From the NCBI GenBank assembly GCA_046756945.1, contig JBHHXI010000007.1, forward strand, positions 1 to 38,787: a DNA stretch of 38,787 nucleotides, written 5' to 3'. The notes under the pieces are model-generated. The model was not told the DNA's origin and did no database searches. It saw nothing but the letters and a program-made list of their open reading frames with translations. The translations under genes were made by a program, and so were the position numbers. The DNA comes from JACZQZ01 sp046756945. Its GTDB lineage: Bacteria > Pseudomonadota > Alphaproteobacteria > Rhodospirillales > 2-02-FULL-58-16. Positions 8,633 through 18,625 of the stretch are shown here, in pieces; the first letter of the stretch is position 1, and each line of letters opens with the position of its first letter.

Positions 8633-8652
8633 TACCTATCTAGTAATAGGTA
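8633..8652. promoter_or_regulatory. TetR-type operator palindrome
   Basis: A perfect inverted repeat: TACCTAT at 8633-8639, six-base centre CTAGTA, ATAGGTA at 8646-8652. It covers the predicted transcription start of the minus-strand GST operon, which encodes a TetR regulator. Position, symmetry and arm length are those of TetR-family operators. Confidence 0.75.
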
Positions 8653-8657
8653 GACAT

Positions 8658-8686
8658 ACGATACCGACGGAAATTGATCGGGTCAA
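8658..8686 (-). promoter_or_regulatory. Sigma70-type promoter of the GST-cupin-TetR operon
   Basis: On the minus strand TTGACC (8681-8686) is followed by exactly 17 nt and TATCGT (8658-8663). Transcription would start near 8651, inside the palindromic operator. The leader to the GST ATG is about 60 nt. Confidence 0.7.
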
Positions 8687-8823
8687 GCGGGAATGAAAAA
8701 TAAGTTTTCGGCGGAATTCGGCTCGCCTGATAGCGGCGCAGGCCACGTTGAAAGTCGTGCCGACGACCCGGTCTCCCAAGCCACGGGGAACGGCCCCTTT
8801 ACATGCGCGTCGCGATTGCCATA

Positions 8824-8853
8824 TTATGACCAATATAGTCAATATAGTCATAA
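8824..8853. promoter_or_regulatory. Operator of the Phd/VapC-type module
   Basis: TTATGAC (8824-8830) and GTCATAA (8847-8853) form a perfect inverted repeat with a 16-nt spacer. Inside it AATATAGTC occurs twice in tandem, and a second palindrome TGAC-N7-GTCA overlaps. It lies 10 nt upstream of the antitoxin ATG in a locally AT-rich stretch, as expected for autoregulation by the toxin-antitoxin complex. Confidence 0.6.
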
Positions 8854-8863
8854 AAGGTTGGCT

Positions 8864-9109
8864 ATGGTCAAATGGCAGGTCCACGACGCAAAGCGCCGGT
8901 TCAGCGAGGTGATCGAGCGTGCCCAGACGGCGGGTCCGCAGGTGATCACACGCCACGGCAAGGAGAGGGCCGTCGTCCTGTCGGTCGAAGAATACGGAAA
9001 GCTCCAGGCGGCGAAGCCGGACTTCAAGGAATATCTGCTATCCGGCCCCAAGGTTGACGACTTCGAGGTCGAGCGCCCCCGCGACCCTGGGCGGAAGGTC
9101 GAGCTTTGA
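8864..9109 (+). CDS. Antitoxin, Phd/YefM family
   Basis: An 81-aa antitoxin. The Phd-type N-terminal DNA-binding domain reads WQVHDAKRRFSEVIERA, followed by the beta segment QVITRHGKERAVVLSVEEY; the acidic-basic C-terminal tail (about 55-81) would wrap and block the toxin. The ATG at 8864 has AAAGG about 7 nt upstream. The stop codon overlaps the TTG start of the PIN-domain toxin by four bases, so the pair is translationally coupled. Autoregulation through the palindrome at 8824-8853 is likely. Confidence 0.9.
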   Translation: MVKWQVHDAKRRFSEVIERAQTAGPQVITRHGKERAVVLSVEEYGKLQAAKPDFKEYLLSGPKVDDFEVERPRDPGRKVEL

Positions 9110-9519
9110 GCTTCCTGCTCGACACGAACGTCGTTTCCGAGACCCGCAAGCGGACCCCGGACCGTAACGTCCTGGCGTGGTTCGACGACACCGATCACCA
9201 GGACCTCCACATCAGTGTTCTGACCATCGGCGAGCTAACCAAGGGGATTGCCCGGCGCCGGCGCAGGGACCCCCGATCCGCCGCCGGTCTGGAACATTGG
9301 CTGCGCGGCATCGAAGAGCTGTTCTCCGACCGCGTCATCCCGATCGACGCATCGATCGCGACCGCGTGGGGCAACCTCGATGCCGGCCGGCCGCTTCCTG
9401 TAATCGACACCCTCCTCGCGGCCACGGCCGAGGTGCGCGGCTTCACGCTGGTCACCCGCAACGTCAAGGACATCGAGCCAACGGGCGTCGCCTGCCTCAA
9501 CCCGTGGAACAGCCGGTAG
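9106..9519 (+). CDS. Toxin, VapC/FitB-like PIN-domain ribonuclease
   Basis: A 137-aa PIN-domain endoribonuclease. The acidic metal-binding residues are present: Asp6 (LLDTNVVSE), Glu43 (TIGELTKGI), Asp101 (VIDTLLAATA) and Asp122 (TRNVKDIE). Such toxins cut tRNA or rRNA when the antitoxin is degraded. Translation starts at TTG (9106), overlapping the antitoxin stop as TTGA, with GGAAGG upstream. No frameshift or missing catalytic residue was seen, so the module looks functional. Confidence 0.9.
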   Translation: MSFLLDTNVVSETRKRTPDRNVLAWFDDTDHQDLHISVLTIGELTKGIARRRRRDPRSAAGLEHWLRGIEELFSDRVIPIDASIATAWGNLDAGRPLPVIDTLLAATAEVRGFTLVTRNVKDIEPTGVACLNPWNSR

Positions 9520-9536
9520 TCATTGTTCATGGGGTT

Positions 9537-9584
9537 CCAGGGGCCGTTGGCCCCTGGCCGGCATCAAAAGGGGCGACGCCCCTT
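9537..9584 (+). terminator. Two tandem perfect hairpins after the toxin gene
   Basis: The first hairpin has 9-bp arms (9537-9545 and 9549-9557) and the triloop GTT. The second has 7-bp arms AAGGGGC (9568-9574) and GCCCCTT (9578-9584) and the triloop GAC. No T-run follows, so they may be a Rho-assisted terminator, an mRNA 3' stabiliser or a REP-like element. Confidence 0.45.
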
Positions 9585-9638
9585 CGGTTCACTATATTTC
9601 CGGCCCGGAAATTCCTGTATCGCGTATGACCCGCGGGC

Positions 9639-9767
9639 TCAATCCGCCAGGCCCGCCTTGCGCAGGCCGTCGAGGAAGCCGTCCAGGTTCCTGTAGCCGG
9701 AGACCGGATAGATCGCCGTGAGCCGCGAGACCGTCATCGCCGGATCGAGTTCCAGGGACCGGGTTTT
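9639..9767 (-). pseudogene. Decayed C-terminal end of a cyclase/TPR-type protein
   Basis: Read on the minus strand this stretch encodes SLELDPAMTVSRLTAIYP, continues about 20 more residues and ends DGLRKAGLAD at a TGA (9639-9641). That ending is typical of the C-terminal tail of class III adenylate cyclase proteins with TPR repeats. No upstream domain or start of that family is present, and the Sel1 gene ends at 9801, so this is a remnant of a lost gene. The identification rests on pattern memory of a short segment and is moderate. Confidence 0.45.
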
Positions 9768-9800
9768 CCGCACACCGCACCGGGGATCGGGTTTTGGGTT

Positions 9801-10652
9801 CTAGCCCCCGCCCTTCGGCGCCCACCCATCGGCCAGGCGCTCGGCCTCGGCGCGCTGTTCGGGCGACAGTTTCCGGGCCAGATTCTCGCGGTTCCTAATC
9901 GCCGCCGGGTGCGCCTGGCGGGCGGCCAGGGTCAGCCACATGAGCGCGCGCACCTTGTCCTTCGCGATGCCGATCCCCCTGGCCAGGCGGATGCCCATCT
10001 GGTTCTGCGCCTTGGCATAGCCCTGCCTGGCGGCAAGCAGGAACCACCGGGTCGAAGCCTTCGGGTCGTCGTCGACACCCGTTCCGTCGCGGTACATCTT
10101 TCCCAGATTGTACTGGGCCTTGTCGAAGCCCTTCTTGGCGGCCATCTCGATCCACTGGAAGGCCCGGTTGAGGTCCTTGGGCACGCCGAAGCCGTAACTG
10201 AACATCTTGCCCAGGGAATACTGCGAGCGGACCAGTCCCTGGGCCGCCGCCTTCTCCAGCCAGAACACCGCCTTGTCGTAGTCCTGGGCGAGGCCGGTGC
10301 CCTCGATCAGGGCCAGGGCCAGGTTGTGCTGGGCCTCGGCGTCGCCGCGCTTGGCGGCCTTCGTCCACCACTCGATCGCCTGGGCGCGGTCGAGGGCGAC
10401 GCCGCGGCCTTCGTCGTACATGACACCGATATTGAACTGGGCGCGGGCGTCGCCGGCGTCGGCGAGCGGACGCCAGGCCTCGAGCGCCCCCGAAAAGTCG
10501 CCCCTTTGGTAGGCGCGCCAGCCGGCCTCGAAGTCGGCCCGGGCGGGGGCCGCGTACAGGCCCATTAGAATCGCCGCGCCCAGGAGGACGGCAACGCCGG
10601 CCGCTTTGACCGCCCTGGTCACGGACACCGGAAGCTTCCCTGATCCCTGCAT
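9801..10652 (-). CDS. Sel1-repeat (SLR) exported protein
   Basis: A 283-aa protein with an N-terminal signal or anchor helix (about 15-38, ending APARA) and six or so Sel1-like repeats of about 36 residues, recognisable as AQFNIGVMYDEGRGV, AQHNLALALIEGTGL, SQYSLGKMFSYGFGV, AQYNLGKMYRDGTGV and AQNQMGIRLARGIGI. Such alpha-solenoids serve as protein-binding scaffolds, usually in the periplasm. The start follows the mlaC stop by 36 nt, so they may be cotranscribed. The partner is unknown. A second, shorter Sel1 protein is at 28299-28811. Confidence 0.88.
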   Translation of the reverse strand: MQGSGKLPVSVTRAVKAAGVAVLLGAAILMGLYAAPARADFEAGWRAYQRGDFSGALEAWRPLADAGDARAQFNIGVMYDEGRGVALDRAQAIEWWTKAAKRGDAEAQHNLALALIEGTGLAQDYDKAVFWLEKAAAQGLVRSQYSLGKMFSYGFGVPKDLNRAFQWIEMAAKKGFDKAQYNLGKMYRDGTGVDDDPKASTRWFLLAARQGYAKAQNQMGIRLARGIGIAKDKVRALMWLTLAARQAHPAAIRNRENLARKLSPEQRAEAERLADGWAPKGGG

Positions 10653-10688
10653 GGTCCTATCCCGTTCTGCACACGGCGCACCCGCCCT

Positions 10689-11315
10689 TCACGACGCCTT
10701 GACCGGGAACTTGCCCACCCGCAGGCGCAGCGCCTCGATCAAACCGTCCACCCCCTGGCGGCTGACCAGGGCCCGGAACTCGGAGCGTTGCGTGGCGATC
10801 ATGCTGATGCCCGCGACGATCACGTCCAGGATCTTGAAACCATGGGGACCGCCGCGGATGCGCCAGCCGGCCATCAACGGCGGGCCGCCCGAGCGCCCGA
10901 TTTCCGTCGATACCAGGGCGTCGCGCTTGCCCAGCGGCCCCGCCTTGACGATCTTGAACGTCTCCCCGGCATATCCGCCGAGGCGGCGGGCATAGGTCCT
11001 GAGGACGAACTCGGAGAACAGGCGCTGGTATTCGGCGCGCTGTTCCGGCGTCGCTTTCCGCCACGCCTTGCCGAGCACGAACCGGCCGATTTTCGCCAGA
11101 TCGAAATTCTCCCGCAGCACCTGGCGCACCTTGGCTTCACGCTGTTCCAACGTGGCGCCCTGGTCGCGCAGGACCTCAAGGGTCTCGGCCGCCATTTTCT
11201 CGAGGAAGTGCGCGGCCTGTTTGGGCGACGTCTTCTCCGCCGCTCCGGCGCCCGTGGCGGGCAGTGCCGCTAGGCAGGCCACGGTTATGGCCAGTAGAAA
11301 GCGACGCCCGATCAT
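10689..11315 (-). CDS. mlaC: Phospholipid-binding protein MlaC (Ttg2D family)
   Basis: Periplasmic carrier of the Mla pathway that moves phospholipids between outer and inner membrane. The 208-aa product has a signal peptide (about 1-24, ending GAGAA) and the MlaC fold, with REAKVRQVLRENFDLAKIGRFVLGKAWR, FSEFVLRTYARRL and the WRIRGGPHGFKILDVIVAGISM region. The ATG at 11315 has GGAG about 6 nt upstream; the longer frame adds non-family sequence. No other mla genes are in the window. It is followed closely by a Sel1-repeat gene. Confidence 0.88.
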   Translation of the reverse strand: MIGRRFLLAITVACLAALPATGAGAAEKTSPKQAAHFLEKMAAETLEVLRDQGATLEQREAKVRQVLRENFDLAKIGRFVLGKAWRKATPEQRAEYQRLFSEFVLRTYARRLGGYAGETFKIVKAGPLGKRDALVSTEIGRSGGPPLMAGWRIRGGPHGFKILDVIVAGISMIATQRSEFRALVSRQGVDGLIEALRLRVGKFPVKAS

Positions 11316-11463
11316 CACCACTCCGATGCCCCCATCCGTGTTGGGCCGGGGCCGAAAGCGGTAGACGCTCCCACACCCTGGGTACCCTTGGCCGGAAACC
11401 ATAATGTGTGGGGCGCCGTAGTGCAATTCGTGCCGAACGCCCTGACCAGCGCGCTCCTTGGTA

Positions 11464-11676
11464 TTAAGGAGTCGGGTGCGAACGGCGGGCGAGCAGGCGG
11501 CGGCGGGTGGCCTCGACAAGCGCGCCGACGTCTTCCGGCCGCACCCGGTCGCTGGCCATCAGGGATTGGGTGATGGGATCGTCCAGGAGTTCCGCGATCG
11601 GCGGTTCGGTACCGGCGTCCGCATAGGCGACCGCCGCGCGCCGGGAGGACCGCCGCTTGGAACGAGTCCGGTCCAT
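11464..11676 (-). CDS. Small conserved-type protein downstream of DUF1223
   Basis: A 70-aa protein with a basic N-terminus (MDRTRSKRRSSRR) and an acidic-helical core PPIAELLDDPITQSLMASDRV followed by a C-terminal basic helix. I recognise the LLDDPITQSLMASDRV pattern as common in short alphaproteobacterial proteins of unknown role. It begins 7 nt after the DUF1223 stop, so the two are probably cotranscribed. No clear Shine-Dalgarno is visible, which leaves the start uncertain. Confidence 0.65.
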   Translation of the reverse strand: MDRTRSKRRSSRRAAVAYADAGTEPPIAELLDDPITQSLMASDRVRPEDVGALVEATRRRLLARRSHPTP

Positions 11677-11683
11677 GGCAGTA

Positions 11684-12430
11684 CTAGTTGGGCCGGTCGA
11701 GGCCGAGCGCCGCGGCACCGAGGATTCTCCCGGTTCTCTGGGACTGAACCAGCACCGCGCAGGCCCGGCCGCCCCCCGGCACCATATCGGGCACCGTAAC
11801 CGCCATGTCCAGGGCCCTGCCCCGCCAGGTGGCGATGCGGCTAAGCTGCCGCACCACATTGTAGTCGCGCAGCTTGCGGCCCTTGTTTTCACCGCGTTTT
11901 ATCGGTGTCAGGTGCTCGCGGTCGAAGACCACCAGCCAGACGGCGGCCTCGTCCGCCGCCTCGCCCCCCTCGGCCGTTGTGTCCGCAATGAACAGGCGCA
12001 CGCCGCCGTCGTCGCCTTCGCGGAGCTCGACGGGAATCCGCGCCAGCGCCCGGTTCTTTTCAATCCTGTCGATAACGGCGGGGCGGTCCGACCCGGTGGC
12101 GTAGGCCGCGCCCTGGATCACCATCTGCGGCGTAAAGACATACCTGAGGCCCAGTGTCCGCGAATAGTCCCGCTGGCGGCGGGTGTGGTCGGCGCTGGCG
12201 AACGGGTCCTTCCAGCCGATGTAATCCCAGTAGTCCACGTGGAAGGACAGGGCCAGCACGTCGTCGCGCCCGGCAAGCTCGCCCAAGAAGGCGTCGGCGG
12301 GCGGACAGGACGAGCACCCCTGCGAGGTGAACAGCTCGACCACCGTCAGCGGGCGCTCGGCCGCCGCCAGGGAAAACGGCGCCGCCGCCAGGGCGAAGAA
12401 CAAAATCAGGGATTTGATCGCACGGAGCAT
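11684..12430 (-). CDS. DUF1223 thioredoxin-fold exported protein
   Basis: A 248-aa protein of the DUF1223 family. An N-terminal signal peptide (about 1-22) is followed by the family signature VVELFTSQGCSSCPPADAFLGELA, a thioredoxin-like fold with a CSSC motif, then SFHVDYWDYIGWKDPFA and YVFTPQMVIQG. The CSSC suggests a periplasmic thiol-redox activity, but no reaction is established for the family. The ATG at 12430 is preferred to a GTG eight codons upstream because the protein then starts at the signal peptide. It leads a two-gene operon. Confidence 0.85.
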   Translation of the reverse strand: MLRAIKSLILFFALAAAPFSLAAAERPLTVVELFTSQGCSSCPPADAFLGELAGRDDVLALSFHVDYWDYIGWKDPFASADHTRRQRDYSRTLGLRYVFTPQMVIQGAAYATGSDRPAVIDRIEKNRALARIPVELREGDDGGVRLFIADTTAEGGEAADEAAVWLVVFDREHLTPIKRGENKGRKLRDYNVVRQLSRIATWRGRALDMAVTVPDMVPGGGRACAVLVQSQRTGRILGAAALGLDRPN

Positions 12431-12482
12431 ATGACAAGGGATACGCCATTCCACCGCCGACGACCAATCACATGGCGGTGAG

Positions 12483-12499
12483 CGGCATGTGAGATGCCG
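12483..12499. terminator. Hairpin just after acnA
   Basis: CGGCAT and ATGCCG form a perfect 6-bp stem with loop GTGAG, starting 3 nt after the acnA stop on the minus strand. A TTTT follows only on the plus strand, so as an acnA terminator it lacks a U-run. Confidence 0.3.
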
Positions 12500-12502
12500 T
12501 TT

Positions 12503-15184
<2,682 letters not shown>

Positions 15185-15285
15185 GGCTGCCTTCCTTGTT
15201 CGTCGGAGCAACGGACCCATGACGGGCGACACGACGGATGTCGGCGCCCCGCCGGCCATGCCTCGTGTCACCTGTTATACCGTGG

Positions 15286-15314
15286 AATATGATCCATGGA
15301 CGGGGTGTGTTCAA
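15286..15314 (-). promoter_or_regulatory. Putative acnA promoter
   Basis: On the minus strand TTGAAC (15309-15314) is followed by 17 nt and CATATT (15286-15291). The start would be near 15279, giving a leader of about 95 nt before the acnA GTG. Confidence 0.5.
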
Positions 15315-15408
15315 CACGCCCGTGCGCACGCCATCGTCAGTAGCCGCCCAGCGTGGCGGCGGACCGGCGCCCGCGATTTTCCCCGAAATGGGCATAAATT
15401 CGCCACAT

Positions 15409-15545
15409 TTGGGATTTACCGTCCCTGCCAATAACAAAGTCCTCATTACCCCAACCAGAGACTCCCCTCTCTGGCCCCCTCATTTCCGGCAAACCGCAGC
15501 CGGATCCCTTGGCCGGGCGCCCCATCGGGCCCCGGCCGTTTTTTT
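15409..15545 (+). ncRNA. Candidate small RNA (or ccm leader) between acnA and ccmA
   Basis: A weak promoter, TTGGGA (15409-15414) with 17 nt to TAACAA (15432-15437), would start an RNA near 15444. Three consecutive stem-loops follow: CCAGAGA/TCTCTGG (15455-15474) with loop CTCCCC, CCGGC/GCCGG (15486-15503), and a strong terminator hairpin at 15511-15537 with seven T's. The C-rich loop is anti-Shine-Dalgarno-like. No open reading frame with a ribosome site fits. It could be a free small RNA or an attenuated leader of the ccm operon; expression is unproven. Confidence 0.45.
15511..15545 (+). terminator. Strong intrinsic terminator upstream of ccmA
   Basis: GGCCGGG (15511-15517) pairs with CCCGGCC (15531-15537), an inner GCCC/GGGC stem and a CATC tetraloop complete the hairpin, and GTTTTTTT follows (15538-15545). 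The T-run is on the plus strand only. No annotated plus-strand gene precedes it, so it must end an unannotated transcript or act as an attenuator. Confidence 0.75.
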
Positions 15546-15558
15546 GCCCGGCCGCCAG

Positions 15559-15583
15559 GGACCGCCGCCCGGGCGGCGGGTCC
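15559..15583. other. Second GC-rich hairpin in the ccmA leader
   Basis: GGACC-GCCGCCC and GGGCGGC-GGGTCC form a near-perfect stem with one bulge, 83 nt before the ccmA ATG. It may shape the 5' end of the ccm mRNA. No T-run follows directly. Confidence 0.35.
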
Positions 15584-15665
15584 ATGTGGGAGCCTTCTTT
15601 TTTCGCCGGTTTTGCTTTACGGTGCGCCGTCGCCGGCGCGGCGTTTCCCGATGGTTTGGACCCCG

Positions 15666-16331
15666 ATGACCCTATTCACAGGCCGGAATCTTGTCTGCGT
15701 CCGGGGTGAGCGGCGCGTGTTCGCGGGCCTCGATTTCGCCGTCGATGCGGGCGGCGCCCTGGTGCTGGCCGGTGCCAACGGCAGCGGCAAGTCGAGCCTC
15801 CTGCGCCTGATGGCGGGCCTGTTGGGCCCGGCCTCCGGGACCCTTGCCTGGGACGGCGCGGCCACCGCCGCCGACCCCGAGGCCCACCGCGCCCGGCTGC
15901 ACTACGTGGGGCATCTGGACGCGGTGAAGCCGGTGCTGACGGTGGCGGAGAACCTGCGCTTCTGGGCCGGTCTCAGGCCGGGGCAGGGGGCCGGGAATCC
16001 CGGGGACTCCGTCGGCCCGGCCCTGGAGACCTTCGGCATCGCCCATCTGGCCGACGTTCCCGGCCGCTTCCTCTCGGCGGGGCAGAGGCGGCGCCTCACC
16101 CTGGCCCGCATCGTCACCGCGCCGGCGCCCCTGTGGCTGCTGGACGAACCGACCGCGGGCCTGGACGAGGCGGCCACCGCCAGCCTGGAGGCGGCCATCG
16201 CCGGCCACCGGGCCGGCGGCGGCATGGTGGTGGTCGCCACCCATACCAGAATATCCGTCGACGGCGCCGGGGTGCTGGATCTGTCCGGTTTGGCCGCCCG
16301 TTCCCAGGGCGCCCAGGAGCCCGCTTCGTGA
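15666..16331 (+). CDS. ccmA: Haem export ATP-binding protein CcmA
   Basis: ATPase of the CcmABCD complex that releases haem-loaded CcmE for System I cytochrome c maturation. The 221-aa ABC protein has Walker A GANGSGKSSLLRLMAG, signature LSAGQRRRLTLARI, Walker B LWLLDEPTAGLDE and the switch His in VVATHT. The ATG at 15666 gives the family start MTLFTGRNLVC; an upstream in-frame ATG at 15651 is possible. Its TGA overlaps the GTG start of ccmB. It is the first gene of ccmABCDEFGHI. Confidence 0.95.
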   Translation: MTLFTGRNLVCVRGERRVFAGLDFAVDAGGALVLAGANGSGKSSLLRLMAGLLGPASGTLAWDGAATAADPEAHRARLHYVGHLDAVKPVLTVAENLRFWAGLRPGQGAGNPGDSVGPALETFGIAHLADVPGRFLSAGQRRRLTLARIVTAPAPLWLLDEPTAGLDEAATASLEAAIAGHRAGGGMVVVATHTRISVDGAGVLDLSGLAARSQGAQEPAS

Positions 16332-16993
16332 GCCGGTTCCTGCACATCGCGCGCCGGGACGTGCGCCTGGCGTTCCGCCAGGGCATCGGCGGCCTGATGG
16401 CGGTCATGTTCTTCGTGCTGGCGGTGGTGTTGTTCCCCTTCGGCGTCGGGCCCGAAGTCAACATGCTGGCGCGCATCAGCGCCGGGGTCATCTGGGTGGC
16501 GGCGCTTCTCGCGTCCATGCTTTCCCTGGAGCAACTGTTCCAGACCGATTTCGAGGACGGCAGCCTGGAATTGCTGGCCTTGACCCCGATGCCGCTCGAG
16601 GTCGTCGTCCTCGCCAAGGTGACCGCCCACTGGCTGACCACCGGCCTGCCCCTGATCGCCGCCGCCCCGCTGCTGGCGGTGCTCCTGCACATGAACGCGG
16701 ACGGCTTCGCCGTGCTCATCGTGGCCCTGGCCCTGGGGACGCCTTCCTTGAGCCTGGTCGGGGCCGTCGGCGCGGCGCTGATCCTCGGGTCCAGGCGCGG
16801 CGGCGTGCTGCTGTCCCTGCTCATCCTGCCGCTCTACATTCCGGTGCTCATCTTCGGCGTCGGCGCCGTCGACGCCGCCCTCGCCGGATTCACCGTGCGC
16901 CCGCATTTGCTCGTCCTCGGCGCCTTTTTCCTGGCCGCCCTGCCCCTGTGCCCGTGGGCGTCGGCGGCGGCCCTGCGCCAGGCGATGGAGTAG
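16328..16993 (+). CDS. ccmB: Haem exporter membrane protein CcmB
   Basis: Inner-membrane partner of CcmA, 221 aa, with about six hydrophobic helices. Family features are ARRDVRLAFRQG at the N-terminus, SLEQLFQTDFEDGSLELLAL after the second helix, and the LPLYIPVLIFG segment near the end. It starts at GTG (16328), overlapping the ccmA stop as GTGA, so translation is coupled. A 235-nt spacer follows before ccmC, the only sizeable gap in the ccm locus. Confidence 0.95.
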   Translation: MSRFLHIARRDVRLAFRQGIGGLMAVMFFVLAVVLFPFGVGPEVNMLARISAGVIWVAALLASMLSLEQLFQTDFEDGSLELLALTPMPLEVVVLAKVTAHWLTTGLPLIAAAPLLAVLLHMNADGFAVLIVALALGTPSLSLVGAVGAALILGSRRGGVLLSLLILPLYIPVLIFGVGAVDAALAGFTVRPHLLVLGAFFLAALPLCPWASAAALRQAME

Positions 16994-17228
16994 GGTTTCC
17001 GGCGTTCCCGGGAATCGGGAGAGTCCCCTGGAAAACCGTGTCCCCAGGCGCTAAAAGACGGTATCAACGCCAGCCGGACCGGCCGCCGGGTATCCCCATC
17101 GCTCGTCATTCCGCGGAATTGATCCGCGTCATGTTGGTTGTAGGCCGGTCGCAGTATGAAACGCGCGTCACGCCGTTCCCCGGAGGGTTTGGGGACGGCG
17201 GCGCGACGGCGCCCGGGAGTTGAGAGAG

Positions 17229-17951
17229 ATGATACAAAGGTTCGCCAACCCCAACCGGTTCATGCGCCTGAGCGCGGCCCTGGTGCCGTGGATGGCCGGG
17301 GCGACCGTGATCGCGGGGGCGGTGGGGCTGTACCTGGGGCTGTTCCAGGCCCCCGCCGACTACCAGCAGGGGGAAAGCGTGCGCATCATGTATGTGCACG
17401 TGCCCGCCGCCTGGATGGCCCTGTTCTGTTACACCTCCATGGCGGCGGCCAGCGCCACCGGCCTCATCTGGAAGCACCCGCTGGCCGACCTGGCGGCCCG
17501 CTCCACGGCCCCCATCGGGGCCTGCTTCACCTTAATTGCCCTGATCACCGGGTCGCTGTGGGGCAAGCCCATGTGGGGGACCTGGTGGGTGTGGGACGCC
17601 CGCCTGACGTCGGTCCTGGTCCTGTTCTTCCTGTACCTGGGCTACATGGCGCTGGTCAACGCGTTCGACGACCCGGCGCGCGGCGCCAAGGCGGCCGCGG
17701 TCCTGGCCCTGGTCGGCTTCGTCAACGTGCCCATCATCAAGTTCTCGGTGGATTGGTGGAATTCGCTCCACCAGCCGGCCAGCGTGATCAAGATGGGCGG
17801 CCCCTCCATCGACCCCAGCATGCTGACGCCGCTCTTGCTGATGGCGTTGGCATTCACCACCTACTACTTTTGGGTCCTGCTGGTGCGGCTGCGGGCCGAG
17901 ATCATCTCCGGCAAGATCCGCGCCATCCGCCTGAGGCAGGTTCATGGATAA
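17229..17951 (+). CDS. ccmC: Haem exporter protein CcmC
   Basis: Inner-membrane haem-handling protein that loads haem onto CcmE. The 240-aa protein has six predicted helices, the tryptophan-rich WGTWWVWDARLTS motif on the periplasmic side and flanking conserved histidines (YVHVPAAWM and SLHQPASV). GGGAG precedes the ATG at 17229. A TTG at 17220 is an alternative. The 3' end overlaps ccmD by 8 nt. The gap before it, 16994-17228, holds no gene and could carry an internal promoter. Confidence 0.95.
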   Translation: MIQRFANPNRFMRLSAALVPWMAGATVIAGAVGLYLGLFQAPADYQQGESVRIMYVHVPAAWMALFCYTSMAAASATGLIWKHPLADLAARSTAPIGACFTLIALITGSLWGKPMWGTWWVWDARLTSVLVLFFLYLGYMALVNAFDDPARGAKAAAVLALVGFVNVPIIKFSVDWWNSLHQPASVIKMGGPSIDPSMLTPLLLMALAFTTYYFWVLLVRLRAEIISGKIRAIRLRQVHG

Positions 17952-18159
17952 GGGGTTTTCCGAGAGTGTTTCGGCGTTCCTGGACATGGGCGGCTATGCC
18001 GCCTTCGTCTGGCCCAGCTTCGCCATCACCGCGGTGGTCCTGGTCGGCATGCTGGTGGCCAGCCTGAGGTGGCTGCGCTCCAGCGAGGCCGCGCTGGACG
18101 CCCTGCAGGCGAAACGGGACCCCGCGCGCGGCGCCGGGGAGGCGGCCGGTGAAGCGTAA
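17944..18159 (+). CDS. ccmD: Haem exporter accessory protein CcmD
   Basis: A 71-aa single-helix protein that keeps CcmE bound to the CcmABC complex. It shows the family pattern: a short N-terminus with FLDMGGYAAFVWPSF, one transmembrane helix (about 20-42), then a basic and low-complexity tail. It overlaps ccmC by 8 nt and ccmE by 11 nt, so all three are probably translationally coupled. Confidence 0.9.
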   Translation: MDKGFSESVSAFLDMGGYAAFVWPSFAITAVVLVGMLVASLRWLRSSEAALDALQAKRDPARGAGEAAGEA

Positions 18160-18625
18160 GCACAAGCGCCTCACCTTCATCGTCGTCGGCATGGGGTTGC
18201 TGGCCGCCGCCGCCGCCCTGATGCTGAGCGCGTTCGAAGACAACATCGTCTTCTTCTACAGCCCCACCGAGGTGCTGGACAAAAAGCTTGGCGTGGACAG
18301 GCGGGTGCGCATCGGCGGGCTGGTCGAGGACGGCAGCGTGGAGAAGGCGGGCGTCGAGGTGAAATTCCGCGTCACCGACCTGGCCGCCGCCGTCCCGGTG
18401 ACCTACACCGGCATCCTGCCGGACCTGTTCCGCGAGGGCCAGGGCGTGGTCGCCGAGGGCCGTTTCGTCGATGGCGTCTTTCACGCCGACGAGGTGCTGG
18501 CCAAGCACGACGAAACCTACATGCCGCCCGAGGTGGCCGAGGCGCTGAAGAAATCCGGCCGCTGGCAGGAGATGGAAAAGGCGCTCGAACGGTCGGGCCA
18601 GATGACCAAAGGGTCGGCGCGATGA
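18149..18625 (+). CDS. ccmE: Cytochrome c haem chaperone CcmE
   Basis: Membrane-anchored periplasmic haem chaperone of 158 aa. One N-terminal helix (about 8-28) is followed by an OB-fold beta-barrel and the haem-binding HDETY motif, with His120 forming the covalent haem bond and Tyr124 the distal ligand. This is the HxxxY form of CcmE. Translation starts at GTG (18149) inside ccmD. Its stop overlaps the ccmF ATG. Confidence 0.95.
   Translation: MKRKHKRLTFIVVGMGLLAAAAALMLSAFEDNIVFFYSPTEVLDKKLGVDRRVRIGGLVEDGSVEKAGVEVKFRVTDLAAAVPVTYTGILPDLFREGQGVVAEGRFVDGVFHADEVLAKHDETYMPPEVAEALKKSGRWQEMEKALERSGQMTKGSAR

Noticed and set aside
15303..15321. Hairpin GGGTGTG/CACGCCC upstream of acnA
   Set aside because: It overlaps the -35 region of the predicted acnA promoter, has a wobble pair and no T-run; not enough to call a regulatory element.
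17119..17132. FNR-like TTGAT-N4-GTCAT before ccmC
   Set aside because: Only the left half matches the TTGAT-N4-ATCAA consensus; the right half has two mismatches.
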